Assembly: GCF_902167145.1 (NCBI RefSeq)
Contig: NC_050099.1
Coordinates: 9,438,434-9,502,433, forward strand
Length of the DNA stretch: 64,000 bases
Origin: Zea mays
Lineage: Eukaryota > Streptophyta > Magnoliopsida > Poales > Poaceae
Direction of reading: 5' to 3'
The notes beneath the pieces are model-generated. The model was not told the origin of the DNA, searched no databases, and saw only the letters and a program-made list of their open reading frames with translations. Made by a program: the position numbers and the translations under genes. This document shows positions 55,392 through 64,000 of the stretch, in pieces (the stretch's first letter is position 1; every line of letters begins with the position of its first letter).

Positions 55392-56469
55392 CTATTTGTA
55401 AAAACATTGCTAGAATATTAATGTAACATTTGCTGGAACATGCTTGTAATATTTGGTGATCGTAGGTTTTGAATGTAATATATGAATGGTTTTGCAATTT
55501 ATTTCTTTGCGATGCATGAAACTTTTATGTACATACCGCTTTTGAGCCTTTGGTGAAAAAACATTTTCCCTTCTTTTCATGCTTCATAAAGAAGAGCTTC
55601 TATGCTTAGTGAAAAATCCTCCGAGCGTCTCAAAAACATTAATGCTTTGTCAACAATAGATTTGTTCCTCCACATCAGAGCTGATGAAGCTGTATTTCTT
55701 CAAACTTATTTTGTGCCTTAGCACAATTTCATTTTTTCGAAGCATTCTCCGAAGGTCAACTTTGTATCCCCTTCTTGTGCAATTGATGCAATATGATGTA
55801 TGATGTTATGTTATGCGAAATGATGTGATGATGTTATGTTGTGCAAAATGATATTTATGCTGAAGACACACACACACACCCCCATAGTGGAATACACAAT
55901 CTCTTTGCTGCTTATTTTTCGGATTCACCGCTTATTTTTCAGTGTATCAGCGCTGACTTTTCACTGTAAGTTCTGCATTCCCTTAGGAACGTCTTTTGAA
56001 CTTCTTCTCCTTCTATTTTGGCGGTATTCGCATTGACTTTTCGCGCTTCGCCTTATATTTCGGTGGTATTTGGCTCTGCATTCCCTTTGGAACGACTTTT
56101 GAGCATAAAACCTACGCTGCACTCTCTTAGGAACGACTTTTTGTATCTTTGGCAAACTTACGCTGTGTTCCTTAGAACGACTTTTTGTATCTTCGGCAAA
56201 CTTACGCTGTGTTCCTTAGAACGACTTTTGGTAGCTTTGGGGATACTTGCAATGTGATTTTTAGGCCTGCGTTCCCTTAGGAACGACTTTTGTGCTTCAG
56301 CAACTTTTTGAACTTTGTGAGTCTGTGAAGAAGATATATTTCTCTATGACAAGAACGAAGCTATTACAGGAAATTGAAGATGACAAGAGAATATGTTTTC
56401 AATAATTGTTCCTTATTAAAAATAAAATGACAATAAATGTAAAAACTGTTTCAAGGGTAGGATATCTCT
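55392..56469. other. Non-coding middle of Element VII between gag and antisense gene
   Basis: Pol would be expected here in an autonomous relative, but no pol similarity remains in any frame. The stretch is AT-rich and holds the minisatellite 55970-56300. Confidence 0.75.
55970..56300. repeat. Minisatellite with TTCCCTTAGGAACGACTTTTG units
   Basis: Six or more imperfect copies of a core (CTTAGGAACGACTTTTTG) start near 55978, 56081, 56124, 56169, 56213 and 56271. Spacing falls mostly between 43 and 58 bp. The copies at 56124, 56169 and 56213 share the extension TATCTTTGGCAAACTTACGC. Each full core contains a short palindrome TTCC-CTTA-GGAA. Tandem repeats in the non-coding part are common in Tat-lineage elements. 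Confidence 0.8.
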
Positions 56470-57995
56470 CAATAGATATGCTTCGATTCTGGCACAGTAC
56501 TGTTGACTGTGCGAGCTTCGGACTCCTCCCTGAAATCTCGCTGTTGTTGGGTCTGTTGTCTCCCTTCTAGCTGCTAGCCTCGTGAATACACAGGTTGTAG
56601 TGGTGGTGGAGGTGGAGGCTATGGCCAAGATGCTTGTGGCTGACTAGCCGAAGCAACAGACGCTGCAGGATGGTTACCCACATACTCTGGTATGTAGGGT
56701 GAGTGATACAAAGCAGTATGCATGACCTGCTTCGGCTGGTTCTGCTGAGCTGCGGCTTCTGCTATTTCTTTTTGTTTCTGAATGGTGACATGGCACATCC
56801 TTGTAGTATGGCCCTTGTCCTCACCACAGAATAAGCAATAAATTTTTCTACGCTGATCCCCAAACCTTCCTCCGAAGCCCCTGGTGCCTCTGCCTCTTGG
56901 AGCTGGCGGTTAGAAAGAGCTTTGTTGCTGCCCTGAAGCGTGCGAGGAATACTGTGGCCTCTGTTGTTGACTTCCTCTATCGTCACTCTAGGTGGAGTGA
57001 ATTGACCTGACATGTCTTGGATGAATTCTTCCTCCGAAACCCCTGGTCATCTCAGAGAACCTGTAGGCTTCCTCTCTTCTTTGGTGAAAGTCATTGTCAG
57101 CCCGAATGTATTCATCCATCTTTTGAAACAGCTTCTCCAAAGTCTGTGGAGGCTTTCTAGCAAAATACTGGGCAGTAGGTCCTGGACGAAGCCCCTTAAT
57201 CATGGCCTCAATGACAATTTCATTGGGCACTGTAGGCGCTTGTGCTCTTAGGCGCAAGAACCTTCGGACGTATGCTTGAAGATACTCCTCATGATCTTGT
57301 GTACATTGAAAGAGAGCCTGAGCTATGACTGGCTTCGTCTGAAAGCCCTGGAAACTTGTCACCAGCATATCCTTAAGCTTCTGCCATGAAGTAATAGTTA
57401 CTAGCCGAAGAGAAGAATACCACGTTTGGGCCACATTCTTAACTGCCATGACGAAGGACTTGACCATGACAGCTGTATTGCCTCCATATGAAGATATAGT
57501 TGCTTCATAGCTCATCAAAAACTGCTTCGGATCTGAATGTCCATCATACATGGGGAGCTAAGGTGGCTTGTATGATGGAGGCCATGGGATAGCCTGCAGT
57601 TCTGCTGCCAAGGGAGAAGCATCGTCAAAGGTAAAGGTATCATGATTAAAATCATCATACCATCCATCCTCATTGAAGAAGCCTTCTTGGTGAAGCTCCC
57701 TATGTTGGGGCCTTCACTCTTGTTCATCTTGGGCAATATGGCGTACTTCTTCAGTGGCTTCGTCAATCTGCCATTGAAGATCGGCTAGTCGAGCCATCTT
57801 CTCCTTCTTCCTTTGAACTTGTTGATGAAGCATCTCCATGTTTCTGATTTCTTGGTCCAACTCCTCCTCCTGGAGTGTTGGACTAGTGGCCTTCCTCTTC
57901 TGGCTTCGGGCCTCTAGAAGAGAAAGGGTCTCCTGGTTTGGGTCCAGTGGCTGCAGAGCGGCAGCCCCTATCGCTGAAGCTTTCTTCGGTGGCAT
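56470..57995 (-). pseudogene. gag: gag pseudogene of Element VII
   Basis: ATG 57995 opens MPPKKASAIGA, and a short Glu-rich coiled-coil region follows (LDQEIRNMEMLHQQV). After a TAG near 57557 the capsid domain begins (MYDGHSDPKQFLMSYEATI, TWYSSLRLVTI, AYVRRFLRLRAQAP, MIKGLRPG). The nucleocapsid part has TAG 56988, a TAA near 56908, and a zinc knuckle variant CX2CX5HX4C (CLFCGEDKGHTTRMC) at 56837-56793. Further TAGs end it near 56470. Sequence then becomes non-coding where protease should begin. The product would bind and package element RNA. Confidence 0.9.
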
Positions 57996-58042
57996 GACGA
58001 AGGACAGTGCTTGCCGAAGGTGGTCGAAATGGATTCACCGGA

Positions 58043-58053
58043 GGTGGGCGCCA
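58043..58053 (-). other. Primer-binding site of Element VII
   Basis: The minus strand reads TGGCGCCCACC one base from the 5' LTR. It differs from the tRNA-Met sites of all other elements here. TGGCGCC-type sites are typical of Tat-lineage grass elements; I do not assign the tRNA with certainty. Confidence 0.75.
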
Positions 58054-58054
58054 A

Positions 58055-58724
58055 TGTTGGTCACTTGTTCTCAAATGCTATGAATCAAGAACAAGGCAAC
58101 ATAAAATGTTACATATTAATGCCCTTCGTCCTTCGAAACATTTATTTCCCTTATGATATAATGATCTTCAGACGAAGGTCATGAAAGACATACCTTCGAA
58201 TATCAAAGGTAAGATGGTAATAGAAGAAGCGTGTAAAATACAAAAGATGACATAAACAATCATATAGCATTATAAATTTATCTCCATTATATTATCATGA
58301 GAAAATAAAAACAATATTGAGTTACATTTAATACCTTCGACTTGATAGACAGCAAAGGTATGAGCGTGATGCAAAAGCAAATGCCTAGTCAGCCCCCACA
58401 GTATGGGGACACTGTTCATCTATTTATAGGCATAGGATGCAGCCCACGTGAAATTACATTCATGCCCTTTACATTTGCTAATGACTATAAGGTAACTCAT
58501 CGGGGTCTAAATAGCCTTTTCCCCTTTAAGTCGGTTCCCTTTCCTGCTGTCATGCTGAAGCTCCCTTGCGCGTAGCTTCGGCGTTGCATCAATCTTCGTA
58601 CTATTCGTGTTTCTCCCACTGTGGTTCTGATTCGAATCTGAAGGTACCTGTTCATGTATTACAACTCCGGAAACATTATTAAATCATGTTTTTGAGGACC
58701 TTCGGAAGACAAAGGCCCCCAACA
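58055..58724 (-). repeat. 5' LTR of Element VII (670 bp)
   Basis: This is the partner of 51247-51915 with the same TGTTGG...CCAACA ends, and it is followed by the ACTCC duplication. It contains the TATA box at 58420-58429. Confidence 0.95.
58420..58429 (-). promoter_or_regulatory. TATA box in 5' LTR of Element VII
   Basis: The minus strand reads CTATAAATAG, about 365 bp upstream of the LTR end. It is the likely promoter of the gag transcript. Confidence 0.7.
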
Positions 58725-58729
58725 ACTCC

Positions 58730-59592
58730 TATTACCTAATGCATCAAGTAAGTGAGAAAGATTTTAAAAACAATAATGCACTGGGGCTTGCCTTGTGTTA
58801 CTAGTGAATCAGGCTCGGTTCGGCAGATATCGAAATAAAAACAGTTGCCTGCCTGATGTTCCTAAGGTGGTGGTGGTGAAGTCTTCGCTTCTTTGACTTC
58901 TACTTCTTCTTCGTTGTCCAAATATAATCATACATAATAATGAATGCCCATGTAATGCTCATGAGAGTGCAAAGATAATAAAAGTTTAATATCTAAAGTC
59001 TTGAATAAAACTTTCCTTCACGGATCTCCGAGAACTTAGGGTTTTCGGAGTCAATAGTGAAGTTCACAGGGCAAAGGGGCTAGGGTTTTGGGTTCTAAGT
59101 ATCAAACATGGTCCAAATCATACCAAACTCTACCCAAGGCCTTTAAATATTATATAGAGTTTATCCTAAAAGTTTAGTGAATTTTGGATTTATTATTTAT
59201 TCTCTAAAAATCCAGAAACAAGTTTTTTGGCTATTTTAAATACTCTATAATTTCTTATTTGGACTAAAAATCATGAAACTATTTTTAGTAAATACTATAG
59301 GAAATTAGAAACCTGGCAAAATTGGTTTGTTATTTTTATCATTTTTCTACAATTTTCTAGAATTTCTTTAGCTCTGGTAGAAAAAGAAAAAGATAGGAAC
59401 AGTTCTGGACCGAATCTGGCCCAGGTCGGCCCAACTTCGGGCGAAAACGCGCACGCCCGCGCCCGCGTGTAGACTTTGCAAGAAAGTCCCTGTCGTTTCG
59501 CATAACCTGAAAGAGTCCAAGACACTATTTTAGATAGTCACTGACACTTTCAAATAAACCCTCGAACTCCTATGTCTTCACAGAGTCCATTC
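58730..59592 (-). repeat. 5' LTR of Element V, middle part
   Basis: This continues the LTR after Element VII and aligns with 29550-30425 of the 3' LTR. It contains block A of the split mini-ORF (58917-58792), whose upstream AG acceptor has become GG. It is interrupted at 59592 by Element VIII; the last 1.75 kb of this LTR should lie beyond the window. Confidence 0.93.
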
Positions 59593-60260
59593 TGTAACAC
59601 CCCAGGTGTTACCCTGGCTAGAGCCACTTTGGCACTAGAAGCTGTGTTCACAAGGGTGCAAAGTGTGTGTAACTTTTGCCCAAACCCTAAGCAACATTAT
59701 AACCACCAATTAAGGGAGGGAAATATTGCAAAAAGACCCCTGGAGAAACCCCATTTCAAATCTCCAAGTGGAGAGAAAGCTAGAGCTCTCTATTTCCCTC
59801 TAAGTCACATTTTAGCCCTAATCCAAAGACCAGCCGTGTTCACTTTGAAGATGGCGCCAAAACCACTTGGGTTCTATACCAAAAATGTGGTATACCACTT
59901 AAGGCACCCCCTGGAAAAATTTGAGACCGAGACTCAGACGTTTGACAGCACTTGACATCATTTTTGTCGCTGAGTGGGCAGAGAGACAAGCCAGATTTGG
60001 CGCCCGTCTATCTCCCGATCTAGGGCGTATCATCCCTTGGAACTCACACATGTGAGATAGCCCTAGGTGCCAGGAGGAGGTCTGCGCCGGATTCATGGTG
60101 AGATTCGCACGTTTGCGATCTCTGGAGACGTTTGAACACTGGAAGAAACTCACCTCCACGTGTTCGACGCCTTCTGCCCGCGCCAGAGCACGCCCGCGCG
60201 CGCCCCCGCATGCCCCGCGCCGCGCCCGAGCCAAACCCGCGCCGTGGCCCACGCCCGAGC

Positions 60261-60268
60261 CTATAAAA
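60261..60268 (+). promoter_or_regulatory. TATA box of Element VIII LTR
   Basis: CTATAAAA occurs within otherwise GC-rich DNA, 669 bp into the LTR. It corresponds to CCTATAAAG in the LTR of Element III. Transcription should begin near 60290-60300. Confidence 0.7.
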
Positions 60269-62227
60269 CCCTCCCAGGCTTCGAGTACACTCTTCCGCGC
60301 ACCCTCAAACCCTCACCGGAGTTAGCTCGTCGCCGTTTGCCCTTGCGCAGCGAGTTCGCGGCCGCCCGATCCCCCTGTCACCGTAGACCGGCCGGCAGAG
60401 CCATTCCCAACCCCGTCCAGCCCTCGGAGAAGACTGTGCACGCCTCCGTGAAGCTCCCCGAGCAAGGAATCGGAGTTTGCTTCGCCGGAGAGGCCAGCCC
60501 ATGCTCGCCGGAGCTCTCAACCCCGCCGGAGTACGTGGACCGGGTAAAACACTCCACCATCCTTCGATTCCTTGTGCACACAGTCGCTGCGTGACCCCGT
60601 GAAGCTCACCGTGCCCTCGGATTGAACCAGTTCGCCGTGGTTTGGCCGGTATACTCGCCGCCGATGAAGACACCCGCCTGCACGCGTGGACCGGGCGATT
60701 CCGGCCATCTCCGACGTCGAGCCGTACCTCGACGTGACCGTCAGGGTCTCCCCGAGCCAACCCCACCCTTCGCCGGACCTCCCTCGCCGCCGGTAAGCCG
60801 CGCCACCCTTTTCTTACCCGCGGTTACTGTTTCAGTTAGGGGAAGGACTGCGGGTGAGAGGGAGAGAAGGTCAGGGGGTTTTGTGAAATGTCAGAGACAC
60901 AGGGGAACAGTGGCGCGGGGGCAGATCTGCGAGATTTGATTTGGTTTAAACCCAGGGACCCCGGTGTAAACCGTTTTTCCAGGAAACTCTTTTTAAAATC
61001 TATTTTTTTAAATTGAACAGAGACTTTAAAAATTCATAACTTATGTTTAGTTCATCCAAATTTGGTCAAACCAATTTTGCCAAACTCTAATTAATGTAAC
61101 CTATTTAAGAAAAATATAAAACCCCTTGGTATTAAGGAAGATTTTAAAGCTCTGATTTAATGTTAGTTTTGGCCAAAAGCTCAATAGTAGAAAGAAAAAT
61201 GGTTGTGCTATTTGACTAGGGTTAGGAAAATTTGGAGAAGCTTATATCTACCTGCTGGCCTGTTTAAAAATATTAAACCTCTCTGTCCACCCTATTAAGT
61301 TAGTTTTTACCCCTTATTCCACAATATGCTCAAAGATAAGAAAAATAGAAAATGTAATTTAAAACATGAACCAGAGAGCACCCCTATTTTGTTAGGATAC
61401 TTATTTGATGTAGTTCACTGGAAAAATAAATCATACCCTGGTTTAGTATAAAATAAGTAGGATACCTTTTAATTTAATAAAATAAGGATAACTTAGAAAA
61501 GCCCTACAAAAATAACCCTAAGGCAAAAGCACCTCAAACCTTAGGATAACTAATGGTTGGTTATTTTGAACAGAGGAAAAAGATAAAATTTGTTGTTTGA
61601 TATTTTTCAAATAACAAGTTAGTTATAAGCACCTTTTTGGCATTAAACTTTAGAAAATCACAATTAAATAATCACCAAATAACTTCCTATGAATTTTGGC
61701 ACAGAGGTTTAGTATTATTGTTAGATCCCAACAAAAATGACCCCTAGGCAGAAACTCAACTCTAATGGTGAGATGTAGTGTAAAGTGGCCCATTTTACAC
61801 CACCCTTGTTATTTTTATGTAAAGCATAACTTTTATAGTTTAAAACCTCAATTTCCTAAAAATCAGCTAGAATAGCCAATGGCAACCCACTGTAATTTTT
61901 ACAGAATTTTTGGAAATTATCAAAACCATGTTGTAGTTCAAACCTACACTAGAAACCCTAAATGGAAATTAAAGAAAGGAAAATGAATAATGGAACTTAA
62001 TGTCATCCTAAACCTTTATAAAATTGTCCACTGAAATCTATGGAGATAATACCAATCCTCTATGTTACCCTCACTGAAAACCCAAGCCTAAGTAGTATTA
62101 AGCCTAACCCACTGGAAGCCCCGCATGACTAAGAAAACCCTAAGTTAATTCTTGACTTAGTATTCTTTAGCTTAATGTTCTTAAATCTTGCATAATCATG
62201 ACATACATGTTCATTGCATTTCGATAG

Positions 62228-63420
62228 ACTGTAATCTTGCTGACGGAGAGTACATCCTCGTGCCGGAGCAAGGAGCTGCTCAGGAGGTAGCCCCAGATCC
62301 AGCACCCGAGTCTGCACCAGAGGACCTACCTGCCCCTGCTTTGGAAGGCAAGCCCCGGGGTTATGCATAACCTATTATTTACGCTATTTTACTTCACTTA
62401 ATGATTGTAGGATTGATTGTGCATTTAAGTGTAGGAATTGGTTGAAACCCTAGTTGCATGATCTCAGGAGTCCTATTGAGATGGATACTAGTATGCTAGG
62501 TCGAGTAGTTGCTTTAATAAGTAGGATCTCGGTAGAAGACGAGTGATTTTTCCAGCACTCGCGCGAGGTCAGGGCATTGATTGTACCCACTTTCATATCG
62601 TACTGATGTCGGTTGTGGACAACAATCCATGGGGATTGGTTGTCCACGGGATAAAATTGGAATAAGGATTAAGGTGTGGTACCGTGAGTCAAGCGTTTGA
62701 ACGTACTAAGCACATGCCGAGAAATATGGTAAATCGGTAAGCCTAGTACCTGAGTGAACCCGACAGTGGACATATCCCCTCACGCGTCCTGAGACGAGGT
62801 CTCCCATTCCGGTTATGGTGGGTACAAGTGCGGTCACTGCAGGACGGCCAGTCGGGGTCAGTGAGGCATTGTACGCCAAGGCGGTGAGCCCTGATCTTCT
62901 GACGGGGAAGCGATGGGGACGGAGTGCCCCTGCATGTCGTGTGTTTAGGTTTACCTTGCAAGGATAAAACTCGATTCGAATCGTCTGCTTCTCGCAGCTA
63001 ATGAGACTGCTTGATCCATGCTGCTACATTGAGTAACAAGTGGAATGATGCGGAGATGATATAAGATGTTGATTGCTAAGATGTTTGCTACTTTGTATGA
63101 ATAGATAGTACACTTTTAGCCTTAAGAGAGTCACACTTAACTTTGACTAAGTTAAAATCTTGATTTAGAAACTCAGCTAGTGCTTTTGGCAACCAAACCC
63201 CACAGCCAAACAGCTGCATGTCTAGAGGTAGAGGAGTAGACTCCTCACACCGGGTAAGTCTAGCTGAGTATTAGTATACTCAGCCTTGCTTGTGGCAAAA
63301 ATTTTTTTTACAGGTTCTCTGGAGGACATGGTTGCTGGAGTGACTTGGCCGTCCACCTTACCACCGGGTTGGACTGTTGAGTGGGACCCTGCCTCGGCTG
63401 AGGAGGAGCATGAGGAGTGA
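62228..63420 (+). other. Putative split mini-ORF in 5' LTR of Element VIII
   Basis: Block A is 62228-62347 (120 nt, after TTCGATAG; ends GAAG|GCAAGC). Block B is 63314-63420 (107 nt, after TTTTTTTACAG; ends TGA). The implied GC-AG intron is 966 nt. Both blocks are open and share phase 1. Block A encodes a Pro/Ala/acid-rich peptide (DGEYILVPEQG) and block B an aromatic/acidic one (GWTVEWDP, tail EEEHEE). No Lys or Arg is encoded. Compared with the 3' LTR of Element III there is no indel in either block, and 14 of the 21 differing codons are synonymous, while the surrounding introns contain many indels. Translation start and actual splicing remain unknown. Confidence 0.52.
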
Positions 63421-63743
63421 TGGGACGGGCTTCCCCATCTCTCCGTTTAATTATCGTTAGTTTTATTCCGCTGCACTTCGAACAATGATGGTTACTTTTG
63501 CAAAAACTCCGATGATGATGATGGTGATGTAATAATTAAATACTCTGGCATGTATGGTTTTATGCTTTATTGTATTTGCTCTGTGACTCACCTTCGAGTG
63601 AGATTGTGGTACTTGATCCTGTCAGTGGCCGTGTCGGACTAGATCCGAGGGATTGACGGGTTATTCCCATTTAAGTGTGGTCTAGCCTCTAAGGCAGGGC
63701 TTAGGCACTTAAGTCGGAATAATTCGGGCAGTTCCGCCACAGC

Positions 63744-63755
63744 TGGTATCGGAGC
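63744..63755 (+). other. Primer-binding site of Element VIII
   Basis: TGGTATCGGAGC lies two bases after the LTR end and is the same variant tRNA-Met site as in Elements III and V. The remaining sequence to 64000 is leader matching 16913-16680 of Element III in reverse. Confidence 0.92.
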
Positions 63756-64000
63756 TCGTACCACCACAGAGGAATCAATAAAATGTAAATACCATCAATT
63801 TTTCCAAGTAAAATTTGATAGAAACAATGTTGGATAGATACTAGGGCGAGCAGGATAGACCTAGGACGTGAAGCCTTAGGATAATAGAAGGGTAGCTAGG
63901 TGGCTAAGTAACTAGGCCCTACAGACCACTTTTACAGGATGGGAGTTCCTCCCTATTCCTTTTATCTTGTTGTGAGGTCGTTCAGGACGAGCATGCATGC

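Larger units (their letters stand above)
51247..58724 (-). mobile_element. Element VII: non-autonomous Tat-like Ty3/gypsy element without pol
   Basis: This 7.48-kb minus-strand element is bounded by ACTCC duplications (51242-51246 and 58725-58729) and has 669/670-bp LTRs. From its 5' end it holds a PBS (58053-58043), gag (57995-56470), a minisatellite region, an antisense gene (52229-55391, plus strand), a polypurine tract beside 51915 (minus-strand GCGAGGGGCTAC) and the 3' LTR. No protease, RT, RNase H or integrase similarity is present, so it must depend on enzymes from elsewhere. An antisense ORF between pol and the 3' LTR is a known trait of the Tat lineage in grasses; this supports the assignment. 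The LTRs are very similar, so this is one of the youngest insertions. Confidence 0.93.
28144..59592 (-). mobile_element. Element V: chromovirus-like retrotransposon, host of three later insertions
   Basis: This minus-strand element has its 3' LTR at 28144-32178, pol remnants at 32818-35827, gag-protease at 47479-48881, an upstream ORF at 49094-49651, a PBS at 49835-49846, and a 5' LTR from 49849 that is broken twice. Element VI sits in the protease/RT junction, Element VII in the 5' LTR at 51246, and Element VIII in the same LTR at 59592. The rest of the 5' LTR lies beyond the window. The left end TATGACGG is a mutated TGTGACGG, and the flank GTCCC (28139-28143) is the expected target duplication. 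About 17 kb of sequence in total belongs to it. It is a third long-LTR chromovirus family, related to Element III in leader, PBS and LTR ends. Confidence 0.92.
59593..63741 (+). repeat. 5' LTR of Element VIII (4,149 bp)
   Basis: It runs from TGTAACACCCC to TTCCGCCACA. It starts with the perfect inverted repeat GTAACACC-CCA-GGTGTTAC. A GC-rich U3/R region (60150-60900) carries the TATA box. A GT donor at 60793 (CCG|GTAAGC) ends the GC-rich part, and an AT-rich 1.4 kb follows up to ATAG at 62224-62227. The split mini-ORF lies at 62228-63420. Confidence 0.93.
59593..64000 (+). mobile_element. Element VIII: Tekay/Del-like chromovirus, 5' end only
   Basis: A 5' LTR, PBS and about 245 bases of leader are visible; the coding part lies to the right of the window. 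It belongs to the same family as Element III but is inserted in the opposite orientation and is clearly diverged from it. The flank before it is CATTC, where the other copy of the Element V LTR reads CAGTC, so the target duplication can be tested only with sequence beyond 64000. Confidence 0.92.

Noticed and set aside
59572..60594. Plus-strand frames of 127 and 144 codons at the start of the Element VIII LTR
   Set aside because: GC-rich, arginine/proline/alanine-rich frames around the TATA box. The corresponding frames in the Element III LTRs are not maintained in length or sequence.
60622..60939. Frame with PPSPP|VSR conserved in three LTR copies before the GT donor
   Set aside because: It stays open in all three copies but is in the wrong phase for block A and has no shared start. 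Kept only as background for the upstream-intron finding.
1..64000. CRISPR arrays, bacterial operons, rRNA genes
   Set aside because: None is present. The only regular short repeat array is the minisatellite at 55970-56300, which lacks unique spacers of constant length.

Overview
This window is plant nuclear DNA, almost certainly from a large-genome grass. It is repeat-rich heterochromatin: about 95% of it is nested long-terminal-repeat (LTR) retrotransposons, and the only host genes are two broken pectin methylesterase (PME) copies. The elements are Ty3/gypsy. Most look like Tekay/Del-type chromoviruses, with 2.4-4.2 kb LTRs, a primer-binding site (PBS) matching initiator tRNA-Met, and a chromodomain-like tail after integrase. 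One is a Tat-type element with an antisense ORF. An Andropogoneae grass (sorghum, sugarcane or Miscanthus type) is my inference from this mix. No intact gene was found.

Layout. Element I (1-3806, minus, running off the left edge) shows a decayed gag, PBS and 5' LTR. Element II (minus) shows leader 3807-5364, PBS and a 5' LTR split into 5379-6410 and 21170-22659 by Element III. Element III (6411-21164, minus, target-site duplication (TSD) AGTAT) is complete but dead. Host DNA follows: PME pseudogene 1 (22961-24238) and PME pseudogene 2 (24795-28143), the latter split by a solo LTR, Element IV (25098-27680, TSD GGCGC). Element V (minus) starts at 28144, abutting the last PME exon. It is interrupted by Element VI (35828-47478, plus, TSD ATATC), Element VII (51247-58724, minus, TSD ACTCC, lacking pol) and Element VIII (59593 to beyond 64000, plus).

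Target duplications and split reading frames give a relative order. PME genes came first, then Elements II, IV and V, then I, III, VI, VII and VIII. Most premature stops can be reached from CAG, CGA or TGG by one C-to-T (or G-to-A) change, as expected for methylated, silenced copies.

The most interesting signal lies inside the LTRs. Those of Elements III, VIII, V and VI each hold two short exon-like blocks. These are separated by a putative GC-AG intron of about 1 kb whose donor reads AAG|GCAAG(T/C). The blocks join in phase 1 and encode a very acidic peptide. Between Elements III and VIII both blocks keep exactly the same length, and 14 of 21 differing codons are synonymous. LTRs of Elements I, II and IV keep the same donor/acceptor architecture. 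This suggests an LTR-resident spliced mini-gene, unproven here. Other notable items are coiled-coil ORFs upstream of gag in Elements III and V, a hairpin with a compensatory change in the I/II/IV LTR family, a duplicated LTR/polypurine junction in Element V, and an antisense gene with its own TATA box and introns in Element VII.
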